Positions 1 to 8,334 of a stretch of 64,000 nt of DNA are shown here, in pieces. The stretch comes from Deltaproteobacteria bacterium. Its GTDB lineage: Bacteria > Desulfobacterota > Desulfuromonadia > Geobacterales > Pseudopelobacteraceae. The notes under the pieces are model-generated. The model was not told the DNA's origin. It saw only the letters and a list, made by a program, of their open reading frames with translations, and did no database searches. The number at the start of each line of letters is the position of its first letter. Position 1 is the stretch's first letter. A program made the translations under genes and the position numbers. The DNA lies in the NCBI GenBank assembly GCA_016182975.1, contig JACPFJ010000009.1:1-64000 (forward strand), read 5' to 3'.

Positions 1-99
1 GGCAAGCATGGGAACGAAGATAAGATAGGGGCCTACGTGAAAAACCAAGGGCAAACCTACCAAATGATCCACGTTGATCGTCAGCTTGAGCTGTTCTGA
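1..99 (+). CDS. C-terminal end of an unidentified protein (cut by window edge)
   Basis: Frame 1 is open from the first base to TGA at 97-99 and gives 32 residues ending in RQLELF. No start codon is visible, so this is the tail of a gene beginning outside the window. It is rich in Gln, Lys and aromatic residues. I do not recognise the family. It is followed by a strong intrinsic terminator and then by a DUF2442 gene on the same strand, so the two may form a small accessory pair. Confidence 0.5.
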   Translation, partial: GKHGNEDKIGAYVKNQGQTYQMIHVDRQLELF

Positions 100-107
100 A
101 CTCCACC

Positions 108-140
108 AATACCCCGCTGCTTGCGGCGGGGTATTTTATT
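108..140 (+). terminator. Rho-independent terminator after the first gene
   Basis: A perfect 10-base stem (108-117 with 126-135, core ACCCCGC/GCGGGGT) and an 8-base loop are followed by a T-rich run. It lies 9 bases after the stop of the partial gene. Confidence 0.8.
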
Positions 141-155
141 TCGCGAGGAAATGGA

Positions 156-401
156 ATGAGTTCTTCAATCAAAGGTAAATCGGTTCATTTCGATGAACGT
201 TATCTGCATGTCGAGCTTGCCGATAAGCGAATCATATCCACACCGATGGAATGGTATCCGGAACTCGGGAACGCCTCCTTTGAACAATTGAAAAATTACC
301 ACTTCATCTGCCGTGGAACAGGCATCGAGTGGCCGGACATCGACTACCATCTCAGCATCGAATCGATGTTTGCCACCACAGAATACCGTAGGGCCGCTTA
401 G
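156..401 (+). CDS. DUF2442 domain protein
   Basis: An 81-residue protein with the DUF2442 pattern: an N-terminal strand with F-DERYLHVELADKR, then the STPMEWYPEL segment and a C-terminal DIDYHLSIESM block. DUF2442 proteins are small, often lie next to toxin-like DUF4160 genes, and have no firmly established function. The ATG at 156 is preceded by GAGGA at 145-149 with 6-base spacing; the ATG at 151 is in another frame. The partner upstream is truncated by the window edge, so a toxin-antitoxin role cannot be tested here. Confidence 0.75.
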   Translation: MSSSIKGKSVHFDERYLHVELADKRIISTPMEWYPELGNASFEQLKNYHFICRGTGIEWPDIDYHLSIESMFATTEYRRAA

Positions 402-435
402 ACAGAGCCTTTACTGCGGCTTGGACTCGCCATGC

Positions 436-471
436 AACAGCCCCGCCTCCCAGGAGGGAAGCGGGGCTGTT
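436..471 (+). terminator. Strong hairpin after the DUF2442 gene, possible terminator
   Basis: An 11-base perfect stem (436-446 with 461-471, core CAGCCCCGC) lies 35 bases after the DUF2442 stop. The base after the stem is not T-rich, so it may act as an mRNA end-stabilising hairpin or a weak terminator. Confidence 0.5.
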
Positions 472-511
472 CACACAAATTCTACACAGGGCATATAAAC
501 TGAAAAAATGC

Positions 512-540
512 TTGCTTTCTCCCGCCTGCCGTGATAAAAA
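512..540 (+). promoter_or_regulatory. Possible sigma70 promoter for the rimP-nusA-infB operon
   Basis: TTGCTT at 512-517, a 17-base spacer and an A-rich TAAAAA at 535-540 resemble a sigma70 promoter. It is the best candidate between the DUF2442 hairpin and rimP. The match at -10 is poor. Confidence 0.3.
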
Positions 541-562
541 AAGCAAAATTTATGTTCACTAG

Positions 563-592
563 AAAGTGAGCTCGCAAGGCTCACTTTTTTTT
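563..592 (+). terminator. Intrinsic terminator in front of rimP (possible leader attenuator)
   Basis: A perfect 9-base stem (563-571 with 579-587, core AGTGAGC/GCTCACT), a 7-base loop and an uninterrupted T tract to 592 lie 28 bases before the rimP ATG. If the promoter at 512-540 is real, this hairpin sits at the very 5' end of the operon transcript and would work as an attenuator. Otherwise it terminates readthrough from the DUF2442 side. Confidence 0.75.
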
Positions 593-619
593 GTGTTGTT
601 TTTGGGGATAACTAGAACC

Positions 620-1105
620 ATGGCACTTCACAGGGACGACATCTGCGAGCGGGTTGGCGCCATTGTCCGGCCGATACTCGAATCGCTGCGGATCGAGCTG
701 GTGGACATCGAGTTCAAGCGCGGCGGCAGGGAATCGGTGCTGCGCCTCTTCATCGACAAGGATGGGGGCGTTACCATCGACGATTGCGCCGAGGTCAGCC
801 GCGAGTTGTCGCTTGTTCTCGATGTGGAGGACTTCATCCCCGGTGAATACAATCTGGAGGTCTCCTCCCCCGGTCTCGACCGTCCGCTCAAGACCCAGGC
901 GGATTACGAGCGTTATGCTGGCCGGATGGTGAAGATCAGGACCTATGAGCCGTTCCCGGATGATGCCGGCAACAAGCGCAAGACCTTCCTCGGTACCCTC
1001 GAAGGGCTCGCCGACGGGGTTGTCAGGATGAAGCTTGCGGAGGGACAGGGCGCCGCCATTCCGCTGGATAAGATAGCCAAGGCAAACCTGGAGTTCGAGT
1101 TTTAA
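620..1105 (+). CDS. rimP: Ribosome maturation factor RimP
   Basis: A 161-residue protein that assists late 30S subunit assembly in the cytoplasm. The family blocks are clear: [42 protein letters not shown] and the hallmark [14 protein letters not shown], followed by the C-terminal SH3-like domain with a GTLEGL motif. The frame is open further upstream through the terminator, but ATG 620 has a GGGGAT Shine-Dalgarno at 604-609 and gives the usual RimP length. It is the first gene of the rimP-nusA-ylxR-infB order found in most bacteria; nusA follows after about 20 bases. Confidence 0.95.
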   Translation: MALHRDDICERVGAIVRPILESLRIELVDIEFKRGGRESVLRLFIDKDGGVTIDDCAEVSRELSLVLDVEDFIPGEYNLEVSSPGLDRPLKTQADYERYAGRMVKIRTYEPFPDDAGNKRKTFLGTLEGLADGVVRMKLAEGQGAAIPLDKIAKANLEFEF

Positions 1106-1127
1106 CGATAGAGGTTTTCTAAGCCTA

Positions 1128-2327
1128 ACGAACATAAGCATCAAACACGCCATCGAGCAGATCGTCAAGGAGAAGGGGATCGACCGTCAGGTAGTCCTGG
1201 AGGCCATGGAGCAGGCGGTTCTCTCCGCGGCCAACAAGAAGTACCGCAATACCCGTGATCTTGAGGCCCGCTACAACCCGGATACCGGCGAAGTGGAACT
1301 GTTCGAGTTTGTGACCGTCGTGGACGAGGTGCAGGATTCCTACAAGGAGATCGACCTGGAAGAGGCCCGCGAGATCGACCCCGATGTGGAGGTCGGCGAT
1401 TCGCTGGGTGAAAAGCTCGATGCCAGCGGCTTCAGCCGCATTGCCGCCCAGACCGCCAAGCAGGTCATCATCCAGAAGGTGCGCGAGGCGGAACGCGAAA
1501 CAATATTCAACGAGTACAGCGACCGCCAGTGGGAGATCATCACCGGCATGGTGCGGCGTTTCGAGAAGGGCGATCTGCTGGTGGACCTGGGCAGGGCCGA
1601 GGCGGTGCTTCCCTCCAAGGAACAGATGCCCCGCGAGGTATACCGTCCCGGTGACCGCATCAGGGCCATCATCACCGAGATCCGCATGACCACCAAGGGA
1701 CCCCAGATCATCCTCTCCCGCACCCATCCCAGCATGCTGGCCAAGCTGTTCGAGGCCGAGGTTCCCGAGATCGCCGAGGGAATCGTGGAGATCAACGCCA
1801 TAGTGCGCGATCCCGGAGGTCGCGCCAAGATCGCCGTCTCTTCCAACGATTCGGATGTCGATCCGGTGGGCGCGTGCGTCGGAATGCGCGGGGCCCGCGT
1901 CCAGAACGTGGTCTCGGAGCTGCGCGGTGAAAAGATAGACATCATCCCCTGGTCGGAAGACATTGCCCGCTTTGCCTGCAACGCCCTTTCACCCGCCCAG
2001 GTTTCCAAGGTGTTCGTGGATGAGGAAAACCGCACCCTGGAGATTGTCGTGGCCGATGACCAGCTCTCCCTGGCAATCGGCAAGCGGGGCCAGAATGTCA
2101 GCCTGGCCGCCCGTCTGACAGGTTGCCGCATCGATATCAAGAGTGAATCCAAGGTGGCCGAGGCCGAACTGCAGGCCTACGCCTCCTTCGACGGCACCGG
2201 GGTGGATCAGGAGGTCGCTGAGCCCGGGGCGGAGGCGGAGGCAGACGTCGAGACGGCTGCCGAGACGGCAGTTGAAACGGCAGCTGAGACGGCAGCCGAG
2301 ACGGCTGTAGAAAAGCCGAAGGAGTAG
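1128..2327 (+). CDS. nusA: Transcription termination/antitermination protein NusA, start codon abnormal
   Basis: NusA binds RNA polymerase and nascent RNA and controls pausing, termination and antitermination. Visible domains are the N-terminal polymerase-binding domain, an S1 domain (about residues 135-200), and two KH domains with GACVGMRGARVQNV and LAIGKRGQNVSLAARL. The family N terminus is coded in frame as NISIKHAIEQIVKEKG from 1131, but the codon where the initiator is expected (1128) is ACG. Between the in-frame stop at 1074 and 1206 there is no ATG, GTG or TTG. The first ATG, 1206, would remove about 26 conserved residues. A GAGG sits at 1111-1114. The C terminus has an Ala-Glu-Thr repeat tail instead of more domains. 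Function is certain; the true start is not. Confidence 0.9.
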   Translation, partial: TNISIKHAIEQIVKEKGIDRQVVLEAMEQAVLSAANKKYRNTRDLEARYNPDTGEVELFEFVTVVDEVQDSYKEIDLEEAREIDPDVEVGDSLGEKLDASGFSRIAAQTAKQVIIQKVREAERETIFNEYSDRQWEIITGMVRRFEKGDLLVDLGRAEAVLPSKEQMPREVYRPGDRIRAIITEIRMTTKGPQIILSRTHPSMLAKLFEAEVPEIAEGIVEINAIVRDPGGRAKIAVSSNDSDVDPVGACVGMRGARVQNVVSELRGEKIDIIPWSEDIARFACNALSPAQVSKVFVDEENRTLEIVVADDQLSLAIGKRGQNVSLAARLTGCRIDIKSESKVAEAELQAYASFDGTGVDQEVAEPGAEAEADVETAAETAVETAAETAAETAVEKPKE

Positions 2328-2336
2328 CACAAGGCA

Positions 2337-2948
2337 ATGTCGCGGCCGACTCGACATGATGCGCCCAAGCGGAGTTGCCTTGGCTGTCGCGAGTCACGCG
2401 ACAAGGGGCGCCTGATCCGTTACGTCCTTTCGCCGCAGGGCGAGGTGGTGCCCGATCTTGACGCAAAACTTCCCGGCCGCGGCGCCTACACCTGCATCAG
2501 CTCCGCTTGCCTGGCCGCAGCCTGCAGGCAGCACCAGTTCAGCCGGGCCTTCAAACGCGAGGTTGCCGTACCCCCGCCCGAAGATATGGTGGCACTGGTT
2601 GGCCGTCTGATGCGGGAGCGGGTCCTGGGCTACCTCGGCCTGGCCAATCGGGCCGGCAAGGTCATCTCCGGCGGTTCGCTCGTCAGTGATGCCATGCGCA
2701 GCAACAATAAACCGGGACTGGTACTTCTGGCAACGGACACATCCGCTGCCATCGGCGAGCGAATCGAGGCGCTGGCCGGCGCCCATCGCATACCATGCCT
2801 GCGTATCATGACGAAAGATGATTTTGGCGCAATACTCGGCAAGGCGCCACGCAGCGCCGTTGCCGTGAGGCCTGGCGGGCTTGTGGCACAGCTTGCCGGC
2901 GTAATCGAACGATACAGAAACTTCCTGGGGGAGGTGCAGGTTTTATGA
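2337..2948 (+). CDS. YlxR/RnpM (DUF448) domain fused to an L7Ae-type RNA-binding domain
   Basis: A 203-residue protein. Residues about 10-90 are the YlxR/DUF448 domain, with the [15 protein letters not shown] motif and the GRGAYTC signature; this family has been described as a nucleic-acid-binding RNase P modulator (RnpM). Residues about 100-190 are an L7Ae/YlxQ-like fold ([25 protein letters not shown]), the family that binds kink-turn RNA. In Bacillus the two are separate neighbouring genes, ylxR and ylxQ; here they are one polypeptide. It lies between nusA (9-base gap) and infB (4-base ATGA overlap), so it is translationally coupled to infB. Confidence 0.85.
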   Translation: MSRPTRHDAPKRSCLGCRESRDKGRLIRYVLSPQGEVVPDLDAKLPGRGAYTCISSACLAAACRQHQFSRAFKREVAVPPPEDMVALVGRLMRERVLGYLGLANRAGKVISGGSLVSDAMRSNNKPGLVLLATDTSAAIGERIEALAGAHRIPCLRIMTKDDFGAILGKAPRSAVAVRPGGLVAQLAGVIERYRNFLGEVQVL

Positions 2949-5587
2949 GTAAGATACGTGTGAGCAATCTGGCTGAAAGGCTGGGGCTGGAGACCCGCGA
3001 GGTGCTGGCCCGCCTTAAGGATATCGGTGTTGATGCCAAAACGGCCACCTCTCTGGTTGAGGAGGATGTCATCAATAGGCTCAAGCCTCCTCAACCCAAG
3101 GAAAGCGGTACCGAAGAGGTCAGGGTCACCACGAACATCATCCGGCGTCGAGCCAAGGCCGCTCCCGCAGCGGAAGCCGAAGAGGCTCCCGTGGTCCTTG
3201 AAGAGCGCCGTGTGGAAGTTCCGGTGGAGGCGATTGCCCCGCCGGCGCCCGAAAAACCTGCGATCGTGGAGCCTCCGAAGGGAGGTGTGCCGGCCGAACC
3301 CGTTCCCGTCGAAAAGCCCAAGGCGCCTGCCGAGCTGGAAAAACCGACCCCCACGCAGGCCCGTATCCTTGGCCGGATGGAGATCCCCGGCGTCACCACC
3401 AGGCCGACCCGCGTGGTGCCAAGAGAGACCCCCGCCGCGCCGTCACGCCCTGCAGCACCGTCACGCCCTGCCGTGCCGCCGACACGTCCTGCCGCGCCGC
3501 GCCCGACCGAGCCCGGACAGAGGCGTCCCGCCCCTGCCGGCGCTGCTCCGGAACCGGATCGCTCCCGCATGAAGCAGGTGCAGCTTGCACCGGCCGCGCC
3601 ATCGGCGGGGGAAGAACGGCGTAAACCGGGCGGCAAGGGCCCCGGTGGGTACGCCGACACCGGCAAGGGTGTCAAGAAGGGCGCTCCTCCCGCTAAGAAG
3701 AAGGAACAACCGAGAAAGAACGAGATCATCGAAAAACGCGAAAGGGTCTTTGATCTCCCCTATAAGGGTGCCAAGAAAAAGGGGAGAGAGCGGGTACCGG
3801 AAACCAAAAAGACCGAGATCACCGTACCCAAGGCCATCAAACGGATCATCAGGATCACCGAGACGATCAGCGTTGGCGAGTTGGCCAAGCGGATGGGGAT
3901 CAAGGCCACCGACCTGATCAGGTCCCTGATGAAGATGGGCATGATGGTTACCATCAATCATCCGCTCGATTTCGACACCGCCGTTATCCTGGCCTCCGAG
4001 TACGGCTACGAGGTGGAAAACGTGGCGGTCGACCTGGACGAGATCCTCGAGTCTCTCCCGGATGCGCCGGAGACCCTGCTGAAACGGCCGCCGGTAGTGA
4101 CCATCATGGGGCACGTGGACCACGGCAAGACCTCTCTGCTGGATGCCGTCCGCGAGGCCAACGTCATCGCCGGCGAGGCAGGCGGCATTACCCAGCACAT
4201 CGGCGCCTACGATGTGGAATAGAATGGGCGCAAGATAACCTTCCTCGACACACCGGGCCACGAGGCATTCACCGCCATGCGTGCCCGCGGTGCCAAGGTG
4301 ACCGATATCGTCATCCTGGTTGTGGCTGCGGACGACGGTGTCATGCCCCAGACCCGCGAGGCCATCAACCACTCCAAGGCGGCCGGCGTGCCTATCATCG
4401 TGGCGGTCAACAAGATCGACAAGCCCGATGCCAAACCTGAACGCGTCAGGCAGGAACTGATGGAGTTCGGCCTGGTAGCCTCCGAATGGGGCGGCGACAC
4501 CACCATGGTGGAGGTGTCGGCCAAGAAGCGCCTCAACCTTGAGGATCTGCTTGAAATGGTCCTGCTCCAGGCCGATGTGATGGAGCTCAAGGCTAACCCC
4601 GATAAGCTTGCCAAGGGAACAATCGTCGAAGCCAAACTGGACAAGGGGCGTGGTCCGGTGGCCACGGTGCTGGTTCAGGAGGGCACCCTCAAGAACGGTG
4701 ACTACTGCGTGGTCGGCGTCCACTCGGGCCGTGTCAGGGCCATGCAGAACGACCGCGGCGAGAAGGTCCTGGAGGCCGGACCCTCCATGCCGGTCGAGGT
4801 GATCGGTCTCTCCGGTGTTCCCGATGCCGGTGACGTCTTTGTTGCCATGAAGGACGAGAAACAAGCCAAGGAGATCGCTACGCTGCGCCAGATCAAGCAC
4901 CGCGAGGTTGAGCTGGCCAAGCACACCAAGCTGTCGCTGGAAGACCTTTACAAGCGTATTCAGAGCGGCGAGGTCAAGGACCTCAATGTCATTGTCAAGG
5001 GTGATGTGCAGGGTTCGGTCGAGGCGGTGGGCGAATCGCTGCGTAAGCTCTCCACGGAGGCGGTGCGGCTCAACGTCATTCATTCGGCGGTCGGTGCGGT
5101 CACCGAGACCGATGTCAATCTGGCTGCCGCATCCAATGCCATCATCATCGGCTTCAACGTGCGGCCCGAGGTCAAGGCCCAGGGACTGGCCGAGAAGGAA
5201 GGGGTCGATATTCGCCTCTACAGCATCATCTACGATGCGGTCGAGGATGTGAAGAAGGCCATGGAAGGCCTGTTGGCGCCGACCCTGAAGGAAAAATACC
5301 TCGGTCGGGCGGAAATCCGCGAGGTCTTCTCGGTGCCCAAGGTCGGCAACGTGGCCGGCAGCTACGTGCAGGACGGCAAGATGTTGCGCAACGCCCAGGT
5401 GCGGCTCTTGCGCGACAACGTGGTGATCTACGAAGGGAAAATGTCATCGCTGCGCCGCTTCAAGGACGATCAGAAAGAGGTGGCCAGCGGCTACGAGTGC
5501 GGCATCGGCCTGGAGAACTACAACGACATCAAGGTCGGCGACATCATCGAGGCGTTCGAGATCGAGAAGTTCGCCACGAAGTTATAG
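2945..5587 (+). CDS. infB: Translation initiation factor IF-2, interrupted by an in-frame TAG at 4220-4222
   Basis: IF-2 is the GTPase that brings fMet-tRNA to the 30S subunit. The frame codes 880 residues apart from one amber codon (codon 426). Order: IF2_N domain (1-50), a long Pro/Ala/Lys-rich linker with PSRPA-like repeats, a second IF2_N segment (about 300-350), then the G domain with GHVDHGKT (389-396), [15 protein letters not shown] (435-439) and NKID, then domains II, III and IV. The TAG falls in ...YDVE(stop)NGRKITF..., between switch I and switch II, where family members have a hydrophobic residue. A single base change (for example TTG to TAG) explains it. Both halves are otherwise intact and in the same frame. 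The second half has an ATG at 4277, but that would lack G1-G3. infB is normally essential, so error, suppression or a second copy elsewhere must be considered. Confidence 0.9.
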
Positions 5588-5591
5588 AGAG

Positions 5592-5668
5592 GGATCGGGG
5601 ACTGGAGATTGGGGACTGGTAAAAACGTTTTTTCCGATCCCCGGTCCCAAGTCCCCAGTCCCCGAGGT
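5592..5668 (+). repeat. Paired heptad arrays forming a hairpin (period 7), infB-rbfA gap
   Basis: The left arm has four 7-base units (5592-5619, consensus GGAYTGG). The right arm has five complementary units (5634-5668, consensus CCRRTCC). The arms are separated by 14 bases and can pair in several registers. The structure fills the gap between infB and rbfA, ends 4 bases before the rbfA ATG and covers its GAGG ribosome-binding site. Confidence 0.85.
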
Positions 5669-5672
5669 TCCC

Positions 5673-6044
5673 ATGCACAAACGTTCCGACAAGGTCGCCG
5701 AGACCATCCATGAAACGGTCTCCTCCATCCTCGCCAGGGGGCTGAACGATCCGCGTATCGGCTTCGTCACCATCTCCGCCGTGGAGGTGACCGACGACCT
5801 GCACCTTGCGCGCATCTTCTTCACGGTTATCGGTGACGCGGACGCCAAAAAGAACAGCGAGGCCGGACTGAACAGCGCCAAGGGGTACATCCGCAAGGAA
5901 CTGGGGCGTGTCCTGACCATGCGGCATATACCGGAAATCATCTTCAAGTACGACCATTCGCAGGATTACGGCAGCCGGATTGACTCTATCCTCAGGGAGA
6001 TCGGCACAGGGCATGACGGAGACGATTCTAAACATAGTAAATGA
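5673..6044 (+). CDS. rbfA: Ribosome-binding factor A
   Basis: A 123-residue KH-fold protein needed for 16S rRNA 5' end maturation in the 30S subunit. Family features seen are RSDKVAETIHETVSSIL at the N terminus, DPRIGFVTISAVEVTDDL, and the RHIPEIIFKYDHSQDYGSRI block near the C terminus. The length is typical. The ATG at 5673 follows directly on the heptad-array hairpin, whose right arm contains the only nearby Shine-Dalgarno-like GAGG (5664-5667), so translation could depend on that fold. The last 32 bases overlap the start of nrnA. Confidence 0.93.
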   Translation: MHKRSDKVAETIHETVSSILARGLNDPRIGFVTISAVEVTDDLHLARIFFTVIGDADAKKNSEAGLNSAKGYIRKELGRVLTMRHIPEIIFKYDHSQDYGSRIDSILREIGTGHDGDDSKHSK

Positions 6045-6972
6045 GATACGCCGAAACAACTCCTTCCTGGTAACCTCCCACGAGAGCCCGGATGGAGATG
6101 CCGTCGGCTCTTCGCTGGCGCTGGCATCGTTTCTGCGGAAGATCGGCAAGGACGTCTGCGTCCATCTGCGCGATCCGGTCCCCGAATTGTATGCCTTTCT
6201 TCCTGGCGCCGATACGGTCCAGCCCCATATTCCCGACCGCGACTTCGACGTCGCATTTGTGCTCGATATCGGCGAACTCCGTCGCGCGGGGGATGAATTC
6301 TGCCGCTTCGAGCGCAAGGGCAAGCTCGTCAACCTCGATCATCACCTCGGCTGTGAGCAGTTCGGCGCCTACAACCTGATCGATTCCTCCGCTGCCGCCA
6401 CCGGCGTGCTGGTGTACCGCATCGCCAGCATGTTCGGCTATCGCTTCGAGTTTGAAACGGCCCTCTGCCTGTATGTCTCCATCATCACCGATACCGGGTC
6501 GTTCCGCTATTCCAACGCCAACCGCGAGGCATTCACAATCGCCGGCGAAATGGTGGAATGCGGCGTGAACGCCTGGGACGTGGCCGAGCAGATCTACGAG
6601 AACCAGCCGCAAAGGCGCCTGGAACTCCTGGCCCTCGCCCTGGCCACTCTGGAAGTGAGCAAGGGTGGGCTGGCCGCCTCGCTGACCGTGACGCTCGACA
6701 TGTATGCGCGAACAGGCGCCGATGCCGAGCTGACGGACGGGTTCGTCAACTACCCCCGCTCCATCCGGGGGGTGGAGGTAGCCATCTTCTTCCGTCAGTT
6801 GGAGGAGAGGAAATACAAGGTCGGATTCCGCTCCAAGGGGAAGGTCAACGTAGCCGCGTTTGCCGCGGGCCTTGGCGGAGGCGGCCATCAAAACGCCGCC
6901 GGATGCACGCTCGACGGAACGCTCGACGAAGTGAAGAGCACCGTTTACAAGATAGTGGAAGACGTTCTTTGA
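6013..6972 (+). CDS. nrnA: DHH/DHHA1 phosphoesterase, NrnA-like oligoribonuclease
   Basis: A 319-residue DHH-family phosphodiesterase expected to degrade nano-RNA and pAp or cyclic-dinucleotide products. Seen: SHESPDGDAVGS (motif I), the VLDIGE Asp, the NLDHH motif that names the family, an ITDTG motif, and the C-terminal DHHA1 signature GLGGGGHQNAAGC. ATG 6013 is preferred because it gives the family N terminus (TILNIVNEIRRNNSF); it overlaps rbfA by 32 bases. Its TGA overlaps the truB TTG start. Position between rbfA and truB is common in many phyla. Confidence 0.9.
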   Translation: MTETILNIVNEIRRNNSFLVTSHESPDGDAVGSSLALASFLRKIGKDVCVHLRDPVPELYAFLPGADTVQPHIPDRDFDVAFVLDIGELRRAGDEFCRFERKGKLVNLDHHLGCEQFGAYNLIDSSAAATGVLVYRIASMFGYRFEFETALCLYVSIITDTGSFRYSNANREAFTIAGEMVECGVNAWDVAEQIYENQPQRRLELLALALATLEVSKGGLAASLTVTLDMYARTGADAELTDGFVNYPRSIRGVEVAIFFRQLEERKYKVGFRSKGKVNVAAFAAGLGGGGHQNAAGCTLDGTLDEVKSTVYKIVEDVL

Positions 6973-7886
6973 TCAACGGTTTTGTAGTTATCGACAAACC
7001 GGCCGGCATCACCTCTCACGACGTGGTCAGCCGCGTGCGCCGGATTCTCGGCACCCGCAGGGTAGGGCACACCGGCACCCTCGACCCTTTTGCCACCGGC
7101 GTCCTGCCGGTTGCGGTCAACGAGGGGACCAAGGCGATCCCGTTTCTCGACGAGGGTTTGAAGCGCTACGAAGCGGTGCTGCGACTCGGCGTGACGACGG
7201 ATACCCTGGATACCACCGGCCGGGTGCTGCGCGAGGCGGATTTCTCATCAATAACCGGAGAGTCCCTGGAAGCGTCCCTGACCCGTTTCACCGGCGTCAT
7301 CAGCCAGATACCCCCCATGTATTCCGCGATCAAACAGGGTGGTCAACCGCTCTACAGGCTGGCACGCCAGGGACGGGAGGTCGAACGGGCTCCCAGGCAG
7401 GTTGAGATACGCTCCCTGGAGATGCTCTCCTTTGCCCCCCCTTTGGTTTCCATGCGCGTGCTATGTTCCCGCGGGACCTATGTACGTACGCTTGCGGACG
7501 ATATCGGCACTCTGCTCGGCTGCGGCGCGGCCCTGCAGGAGCTGCGCAGGACAGCCAGCGGGCCATTCGTCATTTCCGAAGCGGTCACGATCGATCAACT
7601 GGATGGCGCCGCACGGGAAGGACGTGCCGAGGCGCTCTGTCTTGCGCCCTGGTCGGCCCTGGCGCATCTGGCCGATATCCCGCTTACCGATGCCGGACTG
7701 GCCAAGGTCAGGCAAGGCCGCTCACCGGAATGGGGGGATACGAATGTCGCGCAGCCTTGCGCGTGTGATGCCCCGATGCTGGTCCGGCTTTCCCGTGAGA
7801 AAAGGCTTGTGGCCGTGGCGGAGATCGCCCCGGCTTCGGCGGCAGATCCCCGTATTGTCCTGAAGCGGGTCTTTATTTGCGACTAA
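6969..7886 (+). CDS. truB: tRNA pseudouridine(55) synthase TruB
   Basis: A 305-residue enzyme that makes pseudouridine 55 in the T loop of tRNAs. The catalytic motif RRVGHTGTLDPFATGVLPV is present, as are the N-terminal GFVVIDKPAGITSHDVV, the PPMYSAIKQGG loop and CSRGTYVRTLADDIG. The start is TTG at 6969, inside the nrnA stop (TTGA overlap); the frame is open further upstream, but only this start gives the family N terminus. A C-terminal PUA-like segment follows residue about 250. Confidence 0.95.
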   Translation: MINGFVVIDKPAGITSHDVVSRVRRILGTRRVGHTGTLDPFATGVLPVAVNEGTKAIPFLDEGLKRYEAVLRLGVTTDTLDTTGRVLREADFSSITGESLEASLTRFTGVISQIPPMYSAIKQGGQPLYRLARQGREVERAPRQVEIRSLEMLSFAPPLVSMRVLCSRGTYVRTLADDIGTLLGCGAALQELRRTASGPFVISEAVTIDQLDGAAREGRAEALCLAPWSALAHLADIPLTDAGLAKVRQGRSPEWGDTNVAQPCACDAPMLVRLSREKRLVAVAEIAPASAADPRIVLKRVFICD

Positions 7887-8000
7887 TTGCTTTACAAATA
7901 CGATAAGTATGTGATAGTGAATACAGCTTCCAGTTGAATTAAGTATCAAGGGGTTCTCCCCATACGACAGATCAGGACCATACGAAGGGAGGTGTAGACA
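7887..8000 (+). promoter_or_regulatory. rpsO leader with possible promoter
   Basis: The 114 bases between truB and rpsO hold TTGCTT at 7887-7892, about 17 bases before a weak -10-like stretch, and a small GGGG-TTCT-CCCC hairpin at 7950-7961. In several bacteria S15 represses its own mRNA by binding such a leader; that this leader does so is inference. A strong ribosome-binding site lies at 7985-7994. Confidence 0.35.
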
Positions 8001-8267
8001 GTGCTGGCAACCGAAAAGAAGCAGGAAATCATCAATTCATTCAAGGCCCATGACAGCGACACAGGTTCTCCGGAGGTACAGATAGCCATTCTGACCGAGC
8101 GGATCACCTATCTGACCGAGCATTTCAAGATCCACAAGAAGGACCACCACAGCCGTCGCGGGCTTTTGAAGCTCGTCGGCCAGAGGAGGCGCCTTCTCGA
8201 TTACCTGAAGGGCAAAGAGCTCGACAGGTACAAGAAGGTGATCGAGCGACTCGGCATACGCAGGTAA
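8001..8267 (+). CDS. rpsO: 30S ribosomal protein S15
   Basis: An 88-residue S15, a primary 16S rRNA-binding protein of the central domain. Diagnostic blocks are [45 protein letters not shown] and the [13 protein letters not shown] terminus. The start is GTG at 8001 with an excellent AAGGGAGGTG Shine-Dalgarno at 7985-7994. rpsO is followed by two hairpins and then pnp, the classic rpsO-pnp pair. Confidence 0.97.
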   Translation: MLATEKKQEIINSFKAHDSDTGSPEVQIAILTERITYLTEHFKIHKKDHHSRRGLLKLVGQRRRLLDYLKGKELDRYKKVIERLGIRR

Positions 8268-8273
8268 TGGATG

Positions 8274-8307
8274 GCAGTATACCCGCATTCAGGCGGGTAT
8301 ATTGCCG
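8274..8307 (+). terminator. Long rpsO-distal hairpin
   Basis: A 14-base stem with one G-T pair (8274-8287 with 8294-8307, core ATACCCGC/GCGGGTAT) starts 6 bases after the rpsO stop. It has no good T tract, so it may mainly stabilise the rpsO mRNA or be a processing site, as known for the rpsO-pnp junction in enterics. Confidence 0.6.
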
Positions 8308-8334
8308 TTTCCATTTCCCGTATGCTCGTTTTTG

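Noticed and set aside
4220-4222. Selenocysteine or pyrrolysine at the infB stop
   Set aside because: Selenocysteine uses TGA; pyrrolysine has no known role in IF-2 and no pyl genes are visible here. A point error or suppression is simpler.
3461-5083. 540-codon minus-strand frame opposite infB
   Set aside because: His/Asp/Leu-rich antisense product; infB is clearly on the plus strand.
5592-5668. Heptad arrays as CRISPR or REP elements
   Set aside because: No spacers, unit length 7, and units differ between loci, unlike CRISPR or REP/BIME families with shared sequence.
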